The notes beneath the pieces were generated by a model, which saw only the letters and a program-made list of their open reading frames with translations, searched no databases and was not told the origin of the DNA. A stretch of 64,000 nucleotides of DNA from an uncultured Tateyamaria sp. (GTDB lineage: Bacteria > Pseudomonadota > Alphaproteobacteria > Rhodobacterales > Rhodobacteraceae): positions 1 to 64,000 of the forward strand of contig NZ_CANNGP010000012.1 in assembly GCF_947504105.1 (NCBI RefSeq), given 5' to 3'. Both the position numbers and the translations under genes were made by a program. Shown piece by piece: positions 16,901-25,100 of this stretch (the first letter of the stretch is position 1; each line of letters opens with the position of its first letter).

Positions 16901-17029
16901 AAGGCTATTTGGAAGAGGCAAGCCGGCGGGCTGGGCCTTAGTCTCTTCGCTCGCCGCGAAAATGGTGGCGGCATTGAGCAGTGGCAGAAACAAGCAAAAC
17001 GTGAGTGCAAAAAAACTTGGCCGGAACAT
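14000..17029 (-). CDS. Exported six-haem c-type cytochrome with P460-like N-terminal region
   Basis: This 1009-residue protein has a signal peptide (about 26 residues ending near IFAA). Six CxxCH haem-attachment motifs lie at residues 215-219, 345-349, 422-426, 491-495, 564-568 and 646-650; a seventh CxxC (CSGC, about residue 790) lacks the His. Residues 50-220 resemble a cytochrome P460-type fold: DGAIVIKEM, then WTVMVKDSQ and GGWFFASVYF, ending in the first haem motif. Residues 340-660 form the multihaem core, and the last 300 residues are haem-free and probably beta-rich. The protein acts in the periplasm or outside the cell; donor and acceptor are unknown. It is monocistronic, convergent with the TRAP operon, with about 270 bases upstream before tRNA-Leu. 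I do not recognise a characterised orthologue. Confidence 0.75.
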   Translation of the reverse strand: MFRPSFFALTFCLFLPLLNAATIFAASEETKAQPAGLPLPNSLPLIDYEKVLFPWVARREYVGLNWKRDKSWRDTGPFVFNMSFGIHPAVRMYYSPEIMSWLENGREGAIQDGAIVIKEMVNPPSAKYNEHHAALVEKYKDDPEKVTKEMADYAYDTGGLNWTVMVKDSQLSHGGWFFASVYFADKDDMKARKPVIDNFQPPYSPPLGAGGDGMCMRCHASAAEELIFSALENIEGYPGEPLIFRVDESWRDLPKQQKPAFGVDLTTLIEAYLNDPHDPAAMRAAHVAAATASPVDQNPEFTAMFPGTGGVDITRANLQTLPSEWLDHVPARPNDTQHFLTSDNCLGCHGGLGGAPSGVTMFIKNGPDYGDGYNISEYGEWRWSPMGLAGRDPIFYAQLESEFALLDQAGVGDLSGNLGTTCLSCHGAMGQRQLEIDAYANPDLGLDGNNFKPEYVLLHDPLTLEEKDQQIADGTYPYHEYGNLAREGISCAVCHHIAPPERADGQPDYNKLDTYLMNGTTGVFRMNAADELIGPYSDVRQKPMQNAMGITPLHNDYIKDSEMCGACHTINLPNVDAATDQPLPGFTPAEQAILNDSAKNAVAFLKDEFGVTYREPLVQFQHSVEQATFIEWQNSEFADAGTAQSCQDCHMKSNFETVGGTVNIESLTTQIASIQDTNLPEVPNALPHEEIDVPFRDTYKRHNFVGLNAFMVKMLSQFDEEMGLGPKDPMTYATNGAQLSLDTMALQARDETADVAIESLTESNGTLEAVVSVDNKTGHRLPSGVGFRRAFLEVRATDASGKQLWCSGCTNGAGVIIGPDKQPLKTEFLDFVPQGATEALYQPHHDLIDDETQVQIYEELTQNAKKEFTTSFVHRVYHPKDNRLLPWGAAEPGTEAFKKRFGMSEVTAAFMKATMPEGRAEHDAGVKAGKDELTYVITLPSDVDTTDVTVSATLYSQAIPPYYLKQRFETAPNGPATQRLYYLASRLKTKGTLIEDWKLKIQGDTAQLR

Positions 17030-17298
17030 GAGTAAACACCGATTGAGAATGCTCAGTAGTATTCCCGCAAAACGGGTTTTAATAAACCGCCAGAATTTAA
17101 AAAGTATTCCAGCGTAGCCCCTTGAGGTGGAATTGAGGGTCCTCGGCTGCGCTTTTTCGGCAACTTTACTCTATGGCCTAGGACAGAGCTTTCGTCCCGA
17201 CATCTGCAAGCGATTGGAGCTGGGTCAATGTCCTGCAGCAGTTAAGAATACCTTGAAACCGCTCCGCTCAAGTGCCGCTTTGCTGGTTTTGGAAAGGA

Positions 17299-17385
17299 TG
17301 GTGCCCAGAAGAGGACTCGAACCTCCACGTCCATACGGACACTAGCACCTGAAGCTAGCGCGTCTACCAATTCCGCCATCTGGGC
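17299..17385 (-). tRNA. tRNA-Leu (anticodon CAG)
   Basis: Read on the minus strand, the 87-base gene starts GCCCAGA and ends TCTGGGC-A-CCA, giving a seven-pair acceptor stem with encoded CCA. The anticodon arm is CTAGC-TTCAGGT-GCTAG with anticodon CAG. The D-arm contains AATTGGTAGACGC, a long variable arm (GTCCGTATGGAC) marks it as class II, and the T-arm has GGTTCGAGTCC. All features fit tRNA-Leu. No other tRNA genes are nearby. Confidence 0.95.
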
Positions 17386-17584
17386 ACGGGTTGGTGGAGC
17401 GTCGTTTAAGCTTGGTGGTTGGGGGTGTCAATCCGATTCTGCTAAGTTCGTTTCCGGCATGCAGGGGGCTTGCGGTTAGGGCTTTCACATGTGGCTCAGG
17501 CCTGACTCCGCGCCAAATTGGCGTCTTGTCTGCGCGGCAGGTGAGGGATAGACCCGTTTCGAACCTGTGCGCGAGGAGCAAAAT

Positions 17585-18565
17585 ATGTCCCAGCTGGTCA
17601 CGATCTATGGCGGATCCGGTTTTGTAGGGCGGTACATCGCAAGACGGATGGCCAAGGCAGGTTGGCGCGTACGCGTCGCCGTACGCCGCCCGAACGAGGC
17701 GATCTTTGTCAAACCCTACGGTGTTGTAGGCCAGGTTGAACCTGTTCTGTGCAACATCCGCGATGATGCGTCGGTGGCACAAGTCATGATGGGCGCAGAC
17801 GCCGTTGTGAACTGCGTTGGTATCCTCGCCAAAAATGGCAAGAACACATTTGATGCTGTGCAGGCCGAAGGTGCGGAACGGATTGCCCGCATCGCAGCCG
17901 AGCAAGGCGTGCGGCAGATGGTCCACGTGTCCGCAATTGGCGCTGATGCCGAAAGTGCCAGCGACTATGCCCGGACCAAAGCAGAGGGCGAAGCCGCGGT
18001 CTTGCAGAACATGCCGGACGCCGTGATCTTGCGTCCATCCATCATCTTTGGTCCCGAAGATCAGTTCTTTAACCGGTTTGCGTCTATGTCACGCTTGAGT
18101 CCGATCTTGCCCGTTGTGGGTGCTGAGACCCGTTTCCAACCCGTCTATGTTGATGATGTGGCCAAGGCGGCTGAACGCGCGCTGACCACGGATGCCGCGG
18201 CGGGTGTATACGAGCTTGGTGGTCCGGACGTTCGCACATTCCGCGAACTGTTGGCTGTCATGCTCGAAGTGATCCGCCGTCGCCGTGCGGTTGTGAACAT
18301 TCCTTTCTGGCTTGCTTCCATAATGGGGCTGGGCTTTGACACGCTGAATGCGCTGACGTTGGGACTGATCCCGGCGCAGATTACGCGTGATCAGGTTCGC
18401 AACCTGCGCAATGACAATGTGGTGGCTGAGGACGCCAAGGGCTTTGGCGATCTTGGGATCGATCCGATCGCGATGAGTTCTGTGTTGCAAGACTATCTGT
18501 GGCGCTTCCGTCCATCAGGGCAATACGATGCGATCAAGGAAAGCGCTCGGAACCTGCGCGCCTAG
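17585..18565 (+). CDS. NDUFA9-like NAD(P)-binding protein (complex I-associated SDR family)
   Basis: This 326-residue extended-SDR-type protein begins [18 protein letters not shown], the NAD(P)-binding GGSGFVG motif. It continues with [16 protein letters not shown] and [20 protein letters not shown], typical of the NDUFA9/39-kDa complex I family in alphaproteobacteria. The YARTK stretch keeps Tyr and Lys. Such proteins assist or stabilise respiratory complex I and bind NADPH; a catalytic role is doubtful. ATG 17585 is chosen because it follows a GAGGAG site and opens directly into the Rossmann strand. It ends overlapping by four bases the convergent uppP gene. Confidence 0.88.
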   Translation: MSQLVTIYGGSGFVGRYIARRMAKAGWRVRVAVRRPNEAIFVKPYGVVGQVEPVLCNIRDDASVAQVMMGADAVVNCVGILAKNGKNTFDAVQAEGAERIARIAAEQGVRQMVHVSAIGADAESASDYARTKAEGEAAVLQNMPDAVILRPSIIFGPEDQFFNRFASMSRLSPILPVVGAETRFQPVYVDDVAKAAERALTTDAAAGVYELGGPDVRTFRELLAVMLEVIRRRRAVVNIPFWLASIMGLGFDTLNALTLGLIPAQITRDQVRNLRNDNVVAEDAKGFGDLGIDPIAMSSVLQDYLWRFRPSGQYDAIKESARNLRA

Positions 18566-19365
18566 CTATAGGCCCAGATCAGCAAACCAGCCCCGAGGAT
18601 GACACGGTAAATCACGTAAGGCGTAAAGCTGACACTGCGCAGCAACCGCATCATCAAAACCAGAGCGGCCAGAGCAGCGATGAAAGCAAAGGCTGCAGCG
18701 ATGATCGCGTCGCGCATGACCGCCCAGTTTGCCTCGCTCACAACGTCGATGCTGAGTACTGCGCCGGAGGCGAGGATCACCGGGATCGACATCAGCATGG
18801 ACAACTTGGCCGCCCCTTCACGCTCGTAGCCAAGGGCGCGTGCGGCGGTGATCGTGATACCAGACCGGGATGTGCCGGGGATCAGGGCAAGGCATTGGGC
18901 AAGGCCCATAAGGCCCGCATGTTTGATGGTCCACCGTTCTGCGCTACGATCCGCGAGGCCGCGTCTGTCGGCCCAATAGAGAAGCAAGCCGAAGATCAGC
19001 ATTGTCCATCCGATCACGGCGGCGCTGCGCATCGCTTCGTCCAGCCCGGTCACCTTGATGACGAGGCCAACAATCAGCGCAGGAATCGTCGCTGTGATCA
19101 GGCAGAGCGCCAGAAACGCACCCTGCGTGTCGACCTTGCGCTGCGCGAGCCGCGTCAGGCCCTGTGCGGCGATCCGCACATCGGTCCAGAAATACAGGAT
19201 CACGGCCAGCAAGGTGCCCACATGTACTGCAACATCGATAGCCAAGCCTTGATCTGGTGTACCAGTCAGCGCTGGTAACAAGATCAGGTGCCCCGAAGAT
19301 GACACGGGCAAGAATTCGGTGATGCCTTGAATAATGGCCACCATCAAAAGTTGAAAAAGAGTCAT
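18562..19365 (-). CDS. uppP: Undecaprenyl-diphosphatase (UppP/BacA)
   Basis: This 267-residue membrane protein, of normal family length, has both catalytic signatures: [15 protein letters not shown] near the N-terminus and [10 protein letters not shown] (around 160-170). It removes a phosphate from undecaprenyl diphosphate at the membrane, regenerating the lipid carrier for peptidoglycan and surface polysaccharide synthesis, and confers low-level bacitracin tolerance. ATG 19365 is chosen because it begins exactly at the conserved [14 protein letters not shown]; the frame stays open far upstream, antisense to gltD, which I regard as fortuitous. Confidence 0.95.
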   Translation of the reverse strand: MTLFQLLMVAIIQGITEFLPVSSSGHLILLPALTGTPDQGLAIDVAVHVGTLLAVILYFWTDVRIAAQGLTRLAQRKVDTQGAFLALCLITATIPALIVGLVIKVTGLDEAMRSAAVIGWTMLIFGLLLYWADRRGLADRSAERWTIKHAGLMGLAQCLALIPGTSRSGITITAARALGYEREGAAKLSMLMSIPVILASGAVLSIDVVSEANWAVMRDAIIAAAFAFIAALAALVLMMRLLRSVSFTPYVIYRVILGAGLLIWAYS

Positions 19366-19578
19366 CTTGCGCCCAGCCCTATGATACAGTGACGTTACAA
19401 GCCTTTGATTCTGAACGTAAAGCGAGAATATAGGTCCGTATCGGATATATATTTCAGGTAATTTTGTCGAACTGACGTAGTGATTTGATGAAGAATCGCA
19501 AAGTATGTCAATATTACTGACTTTTAATCTTCTTCTCGATATCATAAACGGCGCAGACCGATTGTTGGAGGATAAACC

Positions 19579-21021
19579 TTGGCCGAACAACCGATGCTGA
19601 AATTCGTGAAGATCGAACGTGACATGCCTGAGAAGCGTGGGGCTGAGGTGCGTCGCGAGGATTTTCGGGAGATTTATGCCGAGTACGCCGATGCGAAGGC
19701 GAAGGAGCAGGCAAGCCGCTGTTCGCAATGTGGGGTGCCCTATTGCCAGTCTCATTGCCCCTTGCACAACAATATTCCTGATTGGCTGAAACTGACCGCC
19801 GAGGGGCGTTTGCGTGAAGCTTATGAGGTGAGCCAGGCGACCAACACTTTCCCTGAGATCTGTGGCCGCATCTGTCCGCAGGACCGTCTGTGTGAAGGCA
19901 ATTGCGTGATCGAACAGTCGGGCCACGGCACCGTCACTATCGGGTCGGTCGAGAAATACATCACGGACACAGCCTGGGAAGAGGGCTGGGTTCTGCCCAT
20001 CAAGCCGAGCACGGAGCGGGCCGAATCTGTCGGCATCATCGGGGCGGGTCCCGGCGGGCTGGCCGCTGCGGACGTGCTGCGCCGCGCCGGTGTTCAAGTC
20101 ACCGTCTATGACCGCTATGATCGTGCGGGCGGTTTGCTGACCTATGGCATCCCCGGCTTCAAGTTGGAGAAGGACGTGGTCATGCGCCGCAACGAACAGC
20201 TTGAGCTGGGCGGCGTGACCTTCAAGCAGAATTGCAACGTGGGCGAAGACATCGCTTTCGATGATATCCGCGCGGCGCATGATGCCGTCATCATCGCCAC
20301 GGGCGTGTACAAAAGCCGTGACCTTTCAATGCCTAACGGTGAATCAGCAGGCATTGAGAAGGCAATTGATTTCCTGACAGCGTCGAACCGCAAAAGCTTT
20401 GGCGATGATGTCGCTGACTTTGATAGCGGTCGCCTGAACGCGGAAGGCAAGCGGGTGGTTGTCATCGGTGGTGGCGACACCGCGATGGATTGTGTGCGGA
20501 CGTCGATCCGGCAGGGTGCAACGAGCGTGAAATGCCTGTATCGCCGGGACCGCGCGAACATGCCCGGCTCGCAACGCGAAGTGCAGAACGCCGAAGAAGA
20601 AGGCGTTGTGTTCGAATGGTTGAGCGCGCCCAAGGGCTTTACCACCGACGGCGAAAAGGTGGCCGGAGTCATGGTGCAAAAGATGCGTCTGGGTGCCCCT
20701 GATGCCACGGGTCGCCAAGCGCCCGAGGTGATCGAAGGTGCCGACTATGTCGAAGAGGCGGATATTGTCATCAAGGCATTGGGCTTTGAGCCTGAGGATC
20801 TGCCGACGCTTTGGGATACGGACGGTTTGGACGTCACCCGCTGGGGCACGATCAAGGCGCAATTCACCACGGGCAAGACCGCCGTCGACGGTGTCTATGC
20901 CGTGGGTGATATCGTGAGGGGCGCTTCGCTGGTGGTGTGGGCGATCCGGGATGGACGGGACTGTGCCGACGCGATCCTTGAACAGTTCAACGCGACAGCG
21001 CAGGTGATCGCGGCAGAGTAA
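19579..21021 (+). CDS. gltD: Glutamate synthase (NADPH) small subunit
   Basis: This 480-residue protein of standard length has two N-terminal cysteine clusters for [4Fe-4S] centres (CSQCGVPYCQSHCP and CGRICPQDRLCEGNC). An FAD-binding GAGPGGLAAA motif and a second dinucleotide site VVVIGGGDTAMDC for NADPH follow, and the C-terminal part has AVGDIVRGASLVVWAI. It passes electrons from NADPH to the large subunit GltB for glutamate formation from glutamine and 2-oxoglutarate. The start is TTG at 19579, seven bases after a strong GGAGG site. Unusually, two GFA-family genes lie between it and gltB on the same strand. Confidence 0.96.
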   Translation: MAEQPMLKFVKIERDMPEKRGAEVRREDFREIYAEYADAKAKEQASRCSQCGVPYCQSHCPLHNNIPDWLKLTAEGRLREAYEVSQATNTFPEICGRICPQDRLCEGNCVIEQSGHGTVTIGSVEKYITDTAWEEGWVLPIKPSTERAESVGIIGAGPGGLAAADVLRRAGVQVTVYDRYDRAGGLLTYGIPGFKLEKDVVMRRNEQLELGGVTFKQNCNVGEDIAFDDIRAAHDAVIIATGVYKSRDLSMPNGESAGIEKAIDFLTASNRKSFGDDVADFDSGRLNAEGKRVVVIGGGDTAMDCVRTSIRQGATSVKCLYRRDRANMPGSQREVQNAEEEGVVFEWLSAPKGFTTDGEKVAGVMVQKMRLGAPDATGRQAPEVIEGADYVEEADIVIKALGFEPEDLPTLWDTDGLDVTRWGTIKAQFTTGKTAVDGVYAVGDIVRGASLVVWAIRDGRDCADAILEQFNATAQVIAAE

Positions 21022-21132
21022 ACCGCGTAGTTTCGGATCGAAACTGCGAAGTTTGGTACCCCTGAAAGCCGCCGTTTTCCAGCGATTTTGGAAAACCGCA
21101 CATTTTCCGGCCCAAACCGCGAAGTTTCGGAT
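21020..21132. repeat. Cluster of short palindromic repeats between gltD and the GFA gene
   Basis: AAACCGCGTAGTTTCGGAT (21020-21038) recurs as AAACCGCGAAGTTTCGGAT (21114-21132), with a related copy AAACTGCGAAGTTTGG at 21041-21056 whose AAACT/AGTTT ends pair. Between them GTTTTCCA (21074-21081) pairs with TGGAAAAC (21089-21096). The first copy overlaps the gltD stop. They may be hairpins shaping the gltD-GFA-gltB mRNA or protein-binding sites; no U-tract marks a clear terminator. Confidence 0.6.
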
Positions 21133-21215
21133 GGGCCCGAAACCTGAACAAAAGATCAAGGCAACAGGACAGCATCGCTGACCCGAATGACCCAGAAGGT
21201 TAAGGACGTCTGAAG

Positions 21216-21677
21216 ATGAACGACATGTTGGACAAAGCGACCGGAGGCTGCCTGTGTGGGGCGGTCCGTTTTGCTGCGTGTAATGTGCCGACTACTTTTG
21301 GCATCTGCCATTGCCCGTCCTGCCGCCGCTGGACCGGATCGGCGCTGTTTGAGGTCAGCGTGAAGACCGATGATCTGACCTGGACCGGAGCCGAACACAT
21401 CGCGACCCGTGCAACCAGTGATTGGGCCGAACGGGCCTGGTGCCGGGAATGTGGGACCAACCTGTATTTCCGTCAAACGAAGCAGGACAAATGGTTTGGC
21501 GGTGCCGATCTGCCGCTGGGCATCTTTGATGACCCGGACGCGTTCACCCTGAGCCACGAAATCTATGTCGATCACACGCCCAAAGGCTTGCATCTGGAAG
21601 ATGCAGGGCAAAAGCGGCTTACGCGCGCCGACGTGTTGGCGATCAATCCTGCTCTGGGCAGCGAGGCGACACCATGA
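21216..21677 (+). CDS. GFA-family protein (glutathione-dependent formaldehyde-activating enzyme-like), copy 1
   Basis: This 153-residue protein has the zinc-binding pattern of the GFA family: GGCLCGAVRF (Cys pair), CHCPSCRRWTGS (three cysteines) and CRECGTNLYF (C-terminal pair). The fold is shared by GFA/CENP-V proteins. Most members are not proven to act on formaldehyde, so the substrate is left open. It lies 194 bases after gltD and overlaps the next GFA gene by four bases, and all three reading directions match gltB, which suggests a gltD-GFA-GFA-gltB operon. Confidence 0.9.
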   Translation: MNDMLDKATGGCLCGAVRFAACNVPTTFGICHCPSCRRWTGSALFEVSVKTDDLTWTGAEHIATRATSDWAERAWCRECGTNLYFRQTKQDKWFGGADLPLGIFDDPDAFTLSHEIYVDHTPKGLHLEDAGQKRLTRADVLAINPALGSEATP

Positions 21678-22102
21678 CCCTTCCCAGAGACATAGAAGGG
21701 CGTTGCATGTGCGGTGCCGTCACCGCCAAAGCGACGATCAGCAAGCCGATTGTGCGCGCCTGTCATTGTGACATGTGCCGTCAGCACACCAGTTCGATGT
21801 TCATGTCGCTGGCCGTGGATGAGGGCACATTGTCGTTCGACGGCCCCGTGACGACTTTTCGGTCGTCCGATTGGGCGGAGCGGGGGTTTTGCGGCACGTG
21901 CGGATCGACATTGTTCTATTCCACCGTTGCCGATGGTGCGCGCCATCCGGCTGCGGGCCTGTTTGCGGACATCGATGATGTGCCGCTCAAACTCGAATTC
22001 TTTAGCGACATGTGCCCTGCGGGCTATGCGCTGAGTGGCGACCACCGTCGCCTGACCACAGACGAAACGATTGCGATGTTCACATCGTCGGAAGGAGACT
22101 GA
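21674..22102 (+). CDS. GFA-family protein, copy 2
   Basis: This 142-residue second GFA-type protein has GRCMCGAVTAKA, CHCDMCRQHTSSMFM and CGTCGSTLFY, so all zinc cysteines are present. It is clearly diverged from its neighbour: the C-terminal region is different (YALSGDHRRLTTDE), so it is not a recent duplicate. The ATG overlaps copy 1 (ATGA), and the stop is one base before the gltB ATG, so the gene is tightly embedded in the glutamate synthase locus. Function in relation to glutamate synthase is unknown. Confidence 0.9.
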   Translation: MTLPRDIEGRCMCGAVTAKATISKPIVRACHCDMCRQHTSSMFMSLAVDEGTLSFDGPVTTFRSSDWAERGFCGTCGSTLFYSTVADGARHPAAGLFADIDDVPLKLEFFSDMCPAGYALSGDHRRLTTDETIAMFTSSEGD

Positions 22103-22103
22103 C

Positions 22104-25100
22104 ATGACCAAATATGATGCTGACTGGGTTCGCCGCGAAGAAGCCAAGCGCACGTTTATGGCCGAGAATGGTCTGTATTCCGAGGCCGAGGAGCATTCGT
22201 CTTGCGGTGTGGGTCTGGTTGTGTCCGTGGATGGCACCAAAAGCCGGGCTGTTGTTGAAAACGGGATCAAGGCGCTGAAAGCCATTTGGCACCGGGGTGC
22301 TGTGGATGCGGATGGCAAGACCGGCGACGGCGCGGGTATTCATGTGCAGATCCCCGAGGCGTTCTTTTACGACCAGATCGAGCGTACGGGCCACACCCCC
22401 AATCGTGATCAGATGGTGGCCGTGGGGCAGGTGTTTCTGCCCCGCACCGACTTTGGCGCGCAAGAGACCTGCCGGACCATCGTGGAAACCGAAGTGCTGC
22501 GCATGGGCTATTACATCTATGGCTGGCGCCATGTGCCGGTCGATATCTCGTGCCTGGGTGATAAGGCGAACGCGACCCGGCCCGAGATTGAGCAGATCCT
22601 GATCTCGAATTCGAAGGGTGTGGATGAAGAGACGTTTGAGCGTGAGCTGTATGTCATTCGTCGTCGGATCGAGAAAGCTGCGGCTGCCGCGCAGGTGCCA
22701 GAGCTGTACATCGCATCGATGTCGTGCCGGTCGATCATCTACAAGGGCATGATGTTGGCCGAGCAGGTGGCGGAGTTCTATCCGGACCTGTTGGATGATC
22801 GGTTCGAGAGTGCCTTTGCCATTTATCACCAGCGTTATTCCACCAACACCTTCCCGCAGTGGTGGCTGGCCCAGCCCTTCCGCATGTTGGCCCATAATGG
22901 TGAGATCAACACGTTGAAGGGCAACCTGAACTGGATGAAGAGCCACGAAATCCGCATGGCAAGCGGTGCCTTTGGCGAGATGGCCGAAGACATCAAGCCC
23001 ATCGTTGCCAGCGGGTCGAGTGACTCGGCCGCTTTGGATGCCGTGTTCGAGATGCTGGTGCGTGCGGGCCGCAATGCGCCGATGGCCAAGACCATGCTGG
23101 TGCCTGAATCGTGGTCGAAGCAGGCCGTTGAGTTGCCGCAGGCGTGGCGCGACATGTATTCCTACTGCAACTCGGTGATGGAGCCGTGGGACGGTCCCGC
23201 CGCATTGGCGATGACCGATGGCCGCTGGGTCTGTGCCGGTCTGGACCGGAACGGGTTGCGCCCCATGCGGTATGTCGTGACCAATGACGGGATGGTCATT
23301 GCCGGGTCCGAGACCGGGATGGTGCCCTTGGAAGAGGCTGGCGTGGTTGAGAAGGGCGCGCTGGGCCCGGGCCAGTTGCTGGCCATTGATATGGTCGAGG
23401 GCAAGCTGTTCCACGACACCGAGATCAAGGACCAGCTGGCGGCGTCGCAGCCCTTTGGTGAATGGGTGGGCAAGATCACCGATCTTGAATCTGCCCTGTC
23501 CGGTGTGACCGAGAAGGCGCTGTTTGAGGGTGAGGCGTTGCGCCGCCGTCAGATTGCCGCTGGCTATTCGATTGAGGAGCTGGAGAATATTCTGTCCCCG
23601 ATGGCTGAGGATGGGAAAGAGGCGCTGGCATCCATGGGCGACGATACGCCGTCGGCCGTGTTGTCCAAGAAGTACCGGCCGCTGTCCCATTTCTTCCGGC
23701 AGAACTTTTCCCAGGTGACGAACCCGCCGATTGACAGCTTGCGCGAGTATCGGGTGATGAGCCTGAAGACGCGGTTCGGGAACCTCAAGAACGTGCTGGA
23801 TGAAAGCAGCGCGCAGACCGAGATCATCACGCTGGACAGCCCGTTCGTGGGCAATGCGCAGTGGGATGAGTTGATCACGCAGCTGAATGCCGATCTGGTC
23901 GAGATCGACTGTACGTTCGAGCCCGGACAGGGCGCGTTGAGCGCGGGACTGGCCCGCATCCGGGCCGCGGCGGAAGAGGCTGTGCGGTCGGGTGCTGGCC
24001 ACATCGTGCTGACCGACCAGCATTCGGATGCGGACAAGGTGGCGATGCCGATGATACTGGCGACATCTGCTGTGCATTCGCATCTGACCCGGCAGGGGTT
24101 GCGGACCTTCTGTTCGCTGAATGTGCGGAGTGCCGAGTGCATCGACCCGCACTACTTTGCCGTTCTGATTGGCTGTGGTGCGACGGTCGTGAACGCCTAT
24201 CTGGCCGAGGATTCACTGGCCGACCGTATTGACCGAAACCTGCTGGATGGCAGCCTGACCGAGGCTGTGGCGCGCTATCGCAACGCCATTGACCAGGGGC
24301 TGCTCAAGATCATGGCGAAGATGGGTATCAGCGTCGTGTCGTCCTATCGCGGTGGCTTGAATTTCGAGGCCGTGGGTCTGTCCCGCGCGATGTGTGCCGA
24401 GTATTTCCCGGGCATGACCAGCCGCATCAGCGGCATCGGTGTGACCGGCATCCAGTCCAAGGCCGAAGAGGTCCATGCCCAAGGCTGGACGGGCACAAAC
24501 GTGCTGCCCATCGGCGGCTTCTACAAGGCGCGGAAGTCGGGCGAGACGCATGCGTGGGAAGCGACCAGCATGCATATGATGCAGATGGCGTGTAACCGTG
24601 CGTCGTTCGAGCTGTGGAAGCAGTATTCGGCCAAGATGCGGTCGAACCCGCCTATCCATCTGCGGGACTTGTTGGACATCAAGCCACTGGGCAAGCCCGT
24701 GCCGCTGGAAGAGGTGGAAAGCATCACCTCGATCCGGAAACGCTTTGTCACGCCGGGGATGTCGCTGGGCGCGCTGAGCCCCGAAGCACACAAGACGCTG
24801 AACGTGGCGATGAACCGGATTGGCGCGAAGTCGGACAGTGGTGAGGGCGGCGAAGACCCAGCCCACTTCCACCCCGAGCCGAATGGTGACAACCCGTCGG
24901 CCAAGATCAAGCAGGTGGCGTCGGGCCGCTTTGGCGTGACCGCCGAGTACCTGAACCAGTGCGAAGAACTGGAGATCAAGGTGGCGCAGGGCGCCAAGCC
25001 CGGTGAGGGTGGGCAACTGCCTGGCATGAAGGTCACCGACCTGATTGCGCGGCTGCGGCACTCGACCAAGGGTGTGACCCTGATCTCGCCCCCGCCGCAC

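Noticed and set aside
18562-20280. A 572-codon minus-strand frame containing uppP and a long upstream extension
   Set aside because: Only the first-encoded MTLFQLL... part from 19365 matches UppP; the extension is antisense to gltD and has no family features.
22080-24152. Very long open frame antisense to gltB (about 690 codons), with another at 24213-26012
   Set aside because: Compositional shadows of the high-GC gltB gene; no ribosome site and no recognisable domain.
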